Shown: piece after piece, positions 1 through 7,025 of the stretch
How positions within the stretch are numbered: position 1 is the stretch's first letter
Layout of the letters: each line of letters starts with the position of its first letter
Source: Dysgonomonas sp.
GTDB lineage: Bacteria; Bacteroidota; Bacteroidia; Bacteroidales; Dysgonomonadaceae
DNA length: 10,063 nucleotides
Assembly (NCBI GenBank): GCA_003523545.1
Contig: DQAM01000135.1
Coordinates: forward strand, 1-10,063
Reading direction: 5' to 3'
Program-made: the position numbers and the translations under genes
The notes under the pieces: model-generated
Told to the model about the DNA's origin: nothing
The model's database searches: none
What the model saw: the letters and a program-made list of their open reading frames with translations, nothing else

Positions 1-876
1 GTGACTGTCAATTTTGCAAATAAAACCGTATCATTTATACCTGCCGGAGATATTCTGGAACTCGATAAATTGTATATGGCGGGTACAGCCATCGGCAATG
101 AAATAGAACTGACCCAGACCCTTGAAGATGATGCTATTTATGCTTTCAGAGGAGAATTAAATGCAGGTTCTCTTTATTTCCCTATATTATTCGGTGGCGA
201 AAAAGAGCTTTCCATCGTTCCCAATACGGACGGTAATAAAAATATAGATGATGGTGTAACCGTTGGTTTCGGACAGAATCAGACATCTGTTGCCGGAGCA
301 TCAAATCACTGGAACATCGAGACGGCCGGAATGTACCGTATTGTAGTGAATACCGATACGAAGATGATAACCATCTATTCTCCTGCTACGGATTTACAGA
401 ATATGAAAAAATCATGGAATAATACCGTAATAGGACAAAATCCGTATGTAGAGGAAGTAACCGCCCTGTGGATGTACGGAGGATTTAATGCCTATGCTGG
501 TGACGGTAACGGATTCACTGGATTCAATAATAAATATAAGTTGCAACAAAGTATTGCTAATCCGTATATCTTTGTTTACAAAGGAGATAATCTGCCGAGA
601 GAAACACTGGTAGACGAGTACGATAAACAAAGTTATACCGGTGCCCTCAGGTTTGCGGTTTCCAATATACACAACAATGTGTATGCATTCGGGTCGACAG
701 CCGACGCAGAAAGGAATAAAAAGAACGGTTACCTGCCGGTGGTATCCGGTGAACCTCAGAATCTGGTCGAAGGACAGGGGCATAACCGATATGCTTATTT
801 CCTCATTCCTGAGAATACCAATTATGTGATGGTAGATATTGAAAACTTAATTGTGGTTTTCGACAATAGGCCGTAA
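1..876 (+). CDS. SusE/SusF-like outer-membrane glycan-binding protein, C-terminal part (5' end missing)
   Basis: The frame is open from base 1 with no upstream stop, so the gene starts outside the window and the GTG at base 1 is probably an internal valine codon. The 291 visible residues form two beta-rich modules. The first, about residues 22-127, runs from LYMAGTA through YFPILFGG to a closing strand MITIYSP. The second, about 154-289, starts with LWMYGGFNA and ends with VMVDIENLIVVF. This repeated 'value of a glycan-binding module, then final strand' layout is typical of SusE/SusF-type proteins encoded after SusC/SusD in Bacteroidota PULs; the first module resembles the DUF5121-type domains found there. 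Such proteins are surface lipoproteins that bind polysaccharide and have no catalytic role. The signal peptide is not visible. An inverted repeat follows the stop codon, suggesting the end of a transcript segment. The family call comes from recognising the pattern, and the ligand is unknown. Confidence 0.66.
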   Translation: MTVNFANKTVSFIPAGDILELDKLYMAGTAIGNEIELTQTLEDDAIYAFRGELNAGSLYFPILFGGEKELSIVPNTDGNKNIDDGVTVGFGQNQTSVAGASNHWNIETAGMYRIVVNTDTKMITIYSPATDLQNMKKSWNNTVIGQNPYVEEVTALWMYGGFNAYAGDGNGFTGFNNKYKLQQSIANPYIFVYKGDNLPRETLVDEYDKQSYTGALRFAVSNIHNNVYAFGSTADAERNKKNGYLPVVSGEPQNLVEGQGHNRYAYFLIPENTNYVMVDIENLIVVFDNRP

Positions 877-895
877 CCATAATTCAGGAATATAC

Positions 896-960
896 AGTTA
901 TTGCCATATCTGTTTGAATATCAAAAAATGGATCGGACTAAAGATATGGCAATAACTTTT
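896..960 (+). terminator. Perfect 16-bp inverted repeat with T run: probable terminator or attenuator
   Basis: Bases 896-911 (AGTTATTGCCATATCT) and 942-957 (AGATATGGCAATAACT) are exact reverse complements, separated by a 30-base loop. TTTT at 957-960 follows directly, then CT. The hairpin lies 20 bases after the stop of the SusE/F-like gene and 22 bases before the next ATG. This is the position expected of an intrinsic terminator that partly separates the binding/uptake genes from the enzyme genes. The stem is A+T-rich, the loop is long and the T run is short, so termination may be incomplete. A site for mRNA processing or attenuation is an alternative. Confidence 0.6.
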
Positions 961-979
961 CTAAAAAAAGCTATTAAAA

Positions 980-2524
980 ATGAATCTTTTTTTCAGACAT
1001 ATTGCTCTAATTGTATCCATATCATTATTTCCCGGTATGTTGTCGGGACTTGCCGAAAATAGAAACCGGGATAAAACAGGAAAGTCAAATTCTATAAATG
1101 AGGAAATTTTTATTCAGCCGGATAATGAACGGTTGCTTCGTAATCCTCTGAACGGGTGGGTTGTTTATGGAAGTACCCGTGCGCAAAATGATTTCTGGAA
1201 AAAGTACGATAATATGAACGTGCCGGCATTAGGACGTTCCGTCAAAGTATCCGACTATGCACATACCTTGTATATCCGTTCGAGCTGGACAGATATGAAT
1301 CCTCAGGACGGTGTATACGGATGGCATACGGACGAAGGATTAAAGCAACTGATACAAAATGCGAAAGATCGTAAAATGCGTCTGGCATTCAGGATTGTAG
1401 TCGATAGCCGGGACAAGGGCTATACTTTTACTCCTCAATTTGTAAAGGACGCGGGAGCAAAAGGATATGTCAACAGAGGAAAATGGTCTCCTTTTCCGGA
1501 TGATCCCGTTTTTCAGAAGTATTTTGAGAAATTTATAAAAGCTTTTGCCAAAGAGTTTAATAATCCCGCTGAGGTGGATTTCATCGATGGGTTTAGTCTG
1601 GGTAAATGGGGCGAATACCATACGGTGCTTTATTCAACAGGGGATAATACTCCCAGGAAAGCAGTGTTTGAGTGGATGACCGGTTTATATCTGAAACATT
1701 TTACAAAAGTGCCGGTTGTGGTGAACTATCATCGCTGGATAGGGACGGAAAAAGACTGGATAGATGACAGTAAATACGATCGGGAAAGCGAAAGTTTATT
1801 GGATGACGCTATCCGCAAAGGCTATTCGTTGCGTCACGATGCTTTCGGAATGGGGACATATTACGGAAGTTGGGAAAGAAGATTTGCAGAGAAGTATAGG
1901 TTCAGAGTTCCCATCATTATGGAGGGTGGATGGATTATAAAGAAACATAGTTACTGGACTGATCCGCGCAATTACCGCCGGAATTATCCGCAAGATGTGC
2001 GCCTGGGCGAATTCGAAGATGCTAAGGAAGCCCATGTAAATATGATGGATTTTCGCAATGGTGAAACTGAATCCTGGTTTGAAGATTCCTTCGGGTTAGT
2101 TCAGAAATTTATTTCGGAGGGAGGATACCGCTTATATCCGGATAAAGTATCCCTACCGATAGAAGTCAAAAATAATTCTGAAATCAAAATATACCACCGC
2201 TGGAATAATATGGGATGGGGTTACTGCCCTACAAATATTCCGCAATGGAATCAAAAATATAAAGTTGCTTTTGCTCTATTCGATAACAATGGACAGATAA
2301 AGTACACTTTTGTAGATCACAATACCGATTTGTCTAAATGGATTAAAGATTCTCCTACCGAATACGAATTGGTATTAGATAACAAAAAAATAAAGAAAGG
2401 AAATTATACCTGGGCTGTAGGTCTTGTAGATGTGACATCGGAAAATAAAATCGGCCTTGAAATGGCTGTAAAAGGAGAATTCCTTCGCGAAGGATGGTTG
2501 AAGCTGGCAGAGGTAAAGTTTTAA
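980..2524 (+). CDS. Secreted DUF4832-type protein, putative TIM-barrel glycosidase (copy 1)
   Basis: This 514-residue protein has an N-terminal Sec signal (MNLFFRHIALIVSISLFPG, likely cleaved near residue 25), so it is probably periplasmic or secreted. The body starts with RNPLNGWVVYG (54-63). It has a barrel-like region with WTDMNPQDGVYGWH (103-116), LAFRIVVDS (135-143), GFSLGKWGEYH (204-214) and PIIMEGGW (311-318). The C-terminal beta domain, about 380-514, opens with SEGGYRLYP and contains RWNNMGWGY. The GKWGE block and the GYR...N-GW block match the layout of DUF4874/DUF4832 proteins known from Bacteroidota. Glu212 and Glu315 are in positions that suggest an acid/base and nucleophile pair, but no activity for the family is known to me. 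The ATG at 980 directly precedes the signal peptide. The next gene is a paralogue, with about half of aligned residues identical by eye. The family call is fairly firm and the enzymatic role is inferred. Confidence 0.72.
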   Translation: MNLFFRHIALIVSISLFPGMLSGLAENRNRDKTGKSNSINEEIFIQPDNERLLRNPLNGWVVYGSTRAQNDFWKKYDNMNVPALGRSVKVSDYAHTLYIRSSWTDMNPQDGVYGWHTDEGLKQLIQNAKDRKMRLAFRIVVDSRDKGYTFTPQFVKDAGAKGYVNRGKWSPFPDDPVFQKYFEKFIKAFAKEFNNPAEVDFIDGFSLGKWGEYHTVLYSTGDNTPRKAVFEWMTGLYLKHFTKVPVVVNYHRWIGTEKDWIDDSKYDRESESLLDDAIRKGYSLRHDAFGMGTYYGSWERRFAEKYRFRVPIIMEGGWIIKKHSYWTDPRNYRRNYPQDVRLGEFEDAKEAHVNMMDFRNGETESWFEDSFGLVQKFISEGGYRLYPDKVSLPIEVKNNSEIKIYHRWNNMGWGYCPTNIPQWNQKYKVAFALFDNNGQIKYTFVDHNTDLSKWIKDSPTEYELVLDNKKIKKGNYTWAVGLVDVTSENKIGLEMAVKGEFLREGWLKLAEVKF

Positions 2525-2555
2525 AATAAAGTATATAACATAAAATAACTAGATT

Positions 2556-4163
2556 ATGTTAGAAAAGTTTAAGAATGCAGGAATGAAAGTTATCGGAGCG
2601 GGTTTGTTCATCGTATTCATCCTTGTTTTTAGCGCTTGTTCCGATGATAACGATGACGAAGGTACAGGCGTCCCGGTCGAGAATACATCCGTATCGGTTG
2701 TACCCGACAGGACGACATTATATAAGAATCCCATGCTGGGCTGGGTTATCTATGCCGGATTAGGAAGCGGGCTTTCCGATACTTTCTGGGAGGATTACGA
2801 CAATATGCCTTCATCCGAAGGAAATATAAAAGTCTCCGATTATGCGACAACTTTGTTTATTCGCGGAGCCTGGTCTGATTTTAATCCTGAGGAGGATAAA
2901 TATGTATGGGACGAAGATGTCAATACAGACCCGGCAAGGCGTTTCAAAATGCTGGCAGAAGGTGCAAAAGAAAGAAACCTTAAACTGGCTTTTTCTTTTA
3001 TTGTCGATAGTCAGGACAAACATTACAATTTTACCCCTGCTTATGTGAAAGATGCTCCGGGTATGACCGGATATGTCACCACTACCGGATCGGTAAATGT
3101 ATGGTCTCCATATCCCGATAATACTGTATTTCAGCAATATTATGAGAAATTTATAAAGGCAGTTGCTCAAAAATACGATGACCCCGATGTGGTGCAGTTT
3201 ATAAGCGGTACGGGATTAGGTAAATGGGGCGAATCGCATACTGTAAGGTATTCGACCGAAGATAATGCTCCGAGGGAGCAGGTTTTCGACTGGGTTACGA
3301 GCCTTTATGCTGAGGCATTTAAGAATGTGCCTGTAGTTATCAATTACCACCGTTGTATATTGTCCCGCTCGGCGTGGTTCGATTCAAATGACGAACAGCT
3401 TGCCGTAGCGGAAAGATTACTCAATAAAGCCGTGGATAAAGGATTTTCTTTGCGCCACGATGCATTTGGCATGAAATCTTATTACAAGACCTGGGAGAAA
3501 AATTATGCTGTGAACAAGAAATACAAACGTCCGATAATAGGAGAAGGTGGATGGGTGAAAAATTCTCACGGTAATTCTATAAAGAACGATGGATATGCCA
3601 GTTATGCCGATGTCCGTAAAGGGGAGTTTGAAGATGCCCGGGCGGCCTCTGTCAATATGATGGATTTCCGCTATACCAAGAATACAGTAAATGGGGAAAC
3701 CTATTCGTGGTTCAATGATGCTTTTCCTCTGATCGAACAATTTATTTCGGAAGGAGGATACCGTTTGTATCCTGATAGATTATCTCTTCCTTCTCAGGTA
3801 AACAACGGTTCGGAGATTACTATTGAGCATCGTTGGCTCAATCTGGGATGGGGTTATTGCCCTGCAAATATCCCTCAATGGAAAGATAAGTATAAAGTTG
3901 CTTTTGCTCTTTTGGATAAAGAAACTCTCACTCCACGATATACGTTTATCGATACCGCTCCCGAATTATCGGATTGGGTAAAAGGTAAACCTGCAAATTA
4001 TACATTCACCCGGAAAATATCTGATGTTTCTAAAGGTGAATATGTATGGGCAGTGGGACTGGTGGATACGACTAAAGACAATAATGTAGGGATACAAATC
4101 TCTGCACGCGAGAATATTACTCCCGAAGGATGGTTGAAGTTATTAGATGTTACCGTTAATTGA
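2556..4163 (+). CDS. Surface-lipoprotein DUF4832-type protein, putative TIM-barrel glycosidase (copy 2)
   Basis: This is a 535-residue paralogue of the preceding gene. It carries a type II signal: hydrophobic residues 12-25 lead to a lipobox VFSAC, with Cys28 as the lipidated residue. The acidic run SDDNDDE follows at once and resembles the SDDDD-type surface export signal described for Bacteroides, so the protein is probably displayed on the cell surface. An in-frame ATG at 2583 (Met10) would give a more usual signal length and is a plausible alternative start. Shared blocks include KNPMLGWVIYAG (57-68), WSPYPD (183-188), GLGKWGESHTV (219-229), SLRHDAFGM (298-306), IIGEGGW (327-333), EFEDA (357-361), VNMMDFR (366-372) and SEGGYRLYP (398-406). 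Glu226 and Glu330 match Glu212 and Glu315 of copy 1. Relative to copy 1 there are insertions near residues 121-128 and 177-181. It lies 31 bases after copy 1. Substrate and activity are unknown; a surface endo-acting role is possible. Confidence 0.74.
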   Translation: MLEKFKNAGMKVIGAGLFIVFILVFSACSDDNDDEGTGVPVENTSVSVVPDRTTLYKNPMLGWVIYAGLGSGLSDTFWEDYDNMPSSEGNIKVSDYATTLFIRGAWSDFNPEEDKYVWDEDVNTDPARRFKMLAEGAKERNLKLAFSFIVDSQDKHYNFTPAYVKDAPGMTGYVTTTGSVNVWSPYPDNTVFQQYYEKFIKAVAQKYDDPDVVQFISGTGLGKWGESHTVRYSTEDNAPREQVFDWVTSLYAEAFKNVPVVINYHRCILSRSAWFDSNDEQLAVAERLLNKAVDKGFSLRHDAFGMKSYYKTWEKNYAVNKKYKRPIIGEGGWVKNSHGNSIKNDGYASYADVRKGEFEDARAASVNMMDFRYTKNTVNGETYSWFNDAFPLIEQFISEGGYRLYPDRLSLPSQVNNGSEITIEHRWLNLGWGYCPANIPQWKDKYKVAFALLDKETLTPRYTFIDTAPELSDWVKGKPANYTFTRKISDVSKGEYVWAVGLVDTTKDNNVGIQISARENITPEGWLKLLDVTVN

Positions 4164-4170
4164 GAAAACG

Positions 4171-4938
4171 ATGAAAAGAAACCTGTTGACTTTTATTTTT
4201 TTAATTTTCTGTTTTACTGTGTACTCTGTCAATCAGGATACAGCAAGATACAATATATTGTTAACAGGAGCTTCTTTTGCATCTTCACACAACGGGTGGT
4301 TTGAGATAAGTTGCAGGCATCTGAATGCAAATGCCATAAACAGGGCAGTAGGAGGAGAAGCGATTGTTAACACGGCAAACAGAATGGCCGAAGGCAGTTT
4401 ATATTCATTTGAAGAATTGGACAATATGGATGCGTTTGTCATTATGCATGTACACAACAGGGACGTCTCTGATGAATCTCAGTTAATGACAGATTATAAA
4501 GATTATACTCTTCCTTTCGACCGTTCTAATTATGCCAGGGCATTCGATTATGTAATAAAAAGATATATCAGTGAATGTTACAAATTGAAAGACAATCCGG
4601 AATCTAAATATTATGGTACAAAGGCCGGAAAACCGCCTGTGATTATCCTTTGTACCGATTGGCACGATGCGCGTATTACCTATAATACGGCTATCCGTAA
4701 ACTGGCTGTTAAATGGGGATTGCCTTTGGTGGAATTCGACAAATACATTGGTTTTTCCAAAAATAATCCTCATCCGGTTACAGGAGAACAGCAGAGCTTG
4801 CTGTATGCAAAGGATTCTCAAACCATAGAGGGTACTAAGTACGGCTGGCATCCCGATCGTGGAGAAGATAAATATATACAGCAACGTATGGCTGGAATTT
4901 TTGTCGAGACTATGAGGAAAGTCCTTCCTTTAAAATAA
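4171..4938 (+). CDS. SGNH-hydrolase-like secreted protein (DUF5040-like), putative esterase
   Basis: I place the start at ATG 4171, giving 255 residues and a compact signal peptide (MKRNLLTFIFLIFCFTVYS). The upstream in-frame ATG at 4147 overlaps the previous gene by 17 bases and only adds MLPLIEKT. The order of blocks is that of the SGNH fold. Block I is ILLTGASFASS (29-39), with Ser35 as the likely nucleophile. Block II is VGGEAI (60-65). Block III is HVHNRD (93-98), with Asn96. Block V is YGWHPDR (224-230), with His227 as the likely base. The usual GDS aspartate is replaced by Gly33-Ala34 before the serine, and the DxxH aspartate by Tyr224, so a Ser-His dyad or altered chemistry is possible. 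The length and motifs recall the DUF5040 family of Bacteroidota. In a PUL, such proteins often remove acetyl or other ester groups from glycans. The gap to the preceding stop is 7 bases, which suggests co-translation. The fold is fairly likely and the substrate is unknown. Confidence 0.62.
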   Translation: MKRNLLTFIFLIFCFTVYSVNQDTARYNILLTGASFASSHNGWFEISCRHLNANAINRAVGGEAIVNTANRMAEGSLYSFEELDNMDAFVIMHVHNRDVSDESQLMTDYKDYTLPFDRSNYARAFDYVIKRYISECYKLKDNPESKYYGTKAGKPPVIILCTDWHDARITYNTAIRKLAVKWGLPLVEFDKYIGFSKNNPHPVTGEQQSLLYAKDSQTIEGTKYGWHPDRGEDKYIQQRMAGIFVETMRKVLPLK

Positions 4939-4955
4939 GTATATTTTTGAGAACC

Positions 4956-7016
4956 ATGAGAAAAGCATTATTAATCATATCTCTTTTTCATTTGTCCCTG
5001 CTGTTTGTATATCCACAGGGAAATAGTTACGGCTTCCTTAAAAAGGATACATTGGTGATTGGTAATACTCTTATTGAAAGAAAGTTCTTGTGGAATAACG
5101 GCAACCTGAAAACATACACCCTGACAGATAAAAGCTCCGGGCAGATTTGGTTTAATAAAGCCGATAGCCCCGATTTCATTATTTCAAAAAAGAATTCGGA
5201 AGCATGTAATTCATCACATACCGTAATTGAAGTTAAGGAGACGGTTGTTCATCCGGGTTATCTGGAGGTTGGGGTTTTATATTCTTTAGACCGATTGGAT
5301 ATCAAACGGGTTTACAGGATATATGACAACTGTCCTGCAATAGCTTGCGATACCTATCTCAAAGGAATTACAGATGCTGTTTTGGACGGGAAAGTTGGCA
5401 ATCTTGCAGATATGAAAAACATAGAATTTGCGGAAGATATGAAATCGAGGCAGGTAACAGCAGTCTTAGACCAAATAAAACTGGACGGATTTCATTGGCA
5501 AACCAGAATAGTTGAATTTAATGATGTAACGGACTGGAACAACAACCTTGTATTTGAAACTGATATTATACCTTATCGTAAAAATTCATACAAGGGGAAT
5601 CTACTGCTTGCTCATAATGCAGAAAAAGAAAAAGGCTTTTTCTTTCTGAAAGAAGCACCGTCTTCAAATGTTCAACTGGCATACAACGGATACGATTTCA
5701 CTACCGAATTCGGCCATTTTATGGTTAACGGTTTAGGAATGAGCGAAAAGGATATCAAGGAAGACGAATGGCGTAAAACATACAGTTGTGTTATCGGTAC
5801 ATACAGCGGTTCGGAAGTAGATCAACTGACAGCCCTCAGGGAGTATCAAAAAAATATACGTAAGCTTTTGCCCGGACGGGATGAAATGGTAATGATGAAT
5901 ACATGGGGCGACCGTAGTCAGGACTCGAAGGTGAACGAGAAATTCAGCCTGATAGAAGTTGAAAAAGCATCCAGACTCGGAATAACGCATTTTCAGATAG
6001 ACGATGGCTGGCAGGTGGGAAAAAGTCCGAATTCGGCTATTGCGAAGGGTACATTCAAAAATATCTGGGATAATCCCGATTATTGGAAGCCCGACCCGCA
6101 GAAATATCCCAATGGCTTACATCCTGTTGTAAAACGGGGAAAAGAACTGGGAGTGGAAATCTGTCTTTGGTTCAACCCCAGCGTACAGAATGATTATGCC
6201 GATTGGCAAAAGGATGCCCGTGCTATTATCGACCTATATAATGCATGTGATATCCGCACTTTCAAGATAGATGGTCTAGCCATTCCTACCAAAGAATCTG
6301 AAATTAATCTCCGGAAATTATTTGATACGGTATTACACGAAACAGATTATAATGTGGTATTCAATCTGGATGCAACTGCCGGACGCCGTGGCGGGTTCCA
6401 CATGTTTACGGAGTATGGTAATATATTTGTGGAGAACCGTTATACCGACTGGCAGAATTATTATCCATACTGGACACTCCGCAATTTGTGGAAATTATCG
6501 AAATATGTTCCGGCTGAGAAGTTGCAAATCGAATTCTTAAATAAATGGAGAAATGCCGACAAATACGGAAATGATGAATTTGCTCCGGTAAATTATTCGT
6601 TCGAATATCTCTTTGCCACTACAATAGCAGGCCAGCCTTTGGCCTGGTTCGAAGGAAGCGGTCTTCCGGAAGAGGCGTTCAGCATCAGCGGGCTGATAAA
6701 GACTTATAAGGGTATACAACACGATTTCCACACAGGTATTATATTGCCCATAGGCGACGAACCGTCCGGGAAATCATGGACAGGATTCCAATCACTAAAA
6801 GACGGATATGGATATTTCATCTTTTTCAGGGAGAATCATCCTGATGAGAACGGCATTTTACAGACCTGGCTTCAAAAAGGCGTAAAGGTGGAGTGCACCC
6901 CTGTTCTGGGAAATGGAAAACCGATAACCCGCACAATGGGTCATAAGGGGGCTATAAACGTATCCCTGCCAAGTGTAAACGATTTTGTTATGTATAAATA
7001 TGTTATCATTAAATAA
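4956..7016 (+). CDS. Glycoside hydrolase family 36-like alpha-galactosidase, secreted
   Basis: The start is taken as ATG 4956 (686 residues), which begins the signal peptide MRKALLIISLFHLSLLFVYP; a TTG at 4947 would only add MRT. The N-terminal part, about 25-285, is a beta-supersandwich-like domain, as in GH36. The barrel runs from MNTWGD (314-319) through HFQIDDGW (345-352), LWFNPS (404-409) and FKIDG (436-440). Asp439 is the likely nucleophile. Asp498, in ENRYTDW (493-499), is the likely acid/base and follows 59 residues later; this is close to the spacing of the two catalytic aspartates in Thermotoga GalA. A C-terminal beta domain covers about 600-686. The classic KWD and CSGGG..R blocks are replaced by FKIDG and NLDATAGRRGG, so this is a divergent subgroup. 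The family removes terminal alpha-1,6-type galactose, with retention. The gap to the preceding gene is 17 bases and to the next 9, in line with an operon. The exact linkage is unknown. Confidence 0.8.
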   Translation: MRKALLIISLFHLSLLFVYPQGNSYGFLKKDTLVIGNTLIERKFLWNNGNLKTYTLTDKSSGQIWFNKADSPDFIISKKNSEACNSSHTVIEVKETVVHPGYLEVGVLYSLDRLDIKRVYRIYDNCPAIACDTYLKGITDAVLDGKVGNLADMKNIEFAEDMKSRQVTAVLDQIKLDGFHWQTRIVEFNDVTDWNNNLVFETDIIPYRKNSYKGNLLLAHNAEKEKGFFFLKEAPSSNVQLAYNGYDFTTEFGHFMVNGLGMSEKDIKEDEWRKTYSCVIGTYSGSEVDQLTALREYQKNIRKLLPGRDEMVMMNTWGDRSQDSKVNEKFSLIEVEKASRLGITHFQIDDGWQVGKSPNSAIAKGTFKNIWDNPDYWKPDPQKYPNGLHPVVKRGKELGVEICLWFNPSVQNDYADWQKDARAIIDLYNACDIRTFKIDGLAIPTKESEINLRKLFDTVLHETDYNVVFNLDATAGRRGGFHMFTEYGNIFVENRYTDWQNYYPYWTLRNLWKLSKYVPAEKLQIEFLNKWRNADKYGNDEFAPVNYSFEYLFATTIAGQPLAWFEGSGLPEEAFSISGLIKTYKGIQHDFHTGIILPIGDEPSGKSWTGFQSLKDGYGYFIFFRENHPDENGILQTWLQKGVKVECTPVLGNGKPITRTMGHKGAINVSLPSVNDFVMYKYVIIK

Positions 7017-7025
7017 GAGACTATC

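Noticed and set aside
953..960. TAACTTTT as a Bacteroides-type -7 promoter box (TAnnTTTG) for the gene starting at 980.
   Set aside because: Seven of eight positions match, but it overlaps the hairpin arm, has no TTTG -33 box at a suitable distance and would leave only a very short leader.
980..4163. The paralogous pair as a recent duplication or assembly artefact.
   Set aside because: Nucleotide identity is limited to short conserved motifs, the N termini differ completely, and there are several insertions, so the duplication is old and real.
4147..4170. Upstream ATG at 4147 as the start of the SGNH-like gene.
   Set aside because: It would put MLPLIEKT before an otherwise complete signal peptide and overlap the previous gene by 17 bases; ATG 4171 fits better.
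4947..4955. TTG at 4947 as the start of the GH36-like gene.
   Set aside because: The ATG at 4956 starts a normal signal peptide and is a far more usual start codon.
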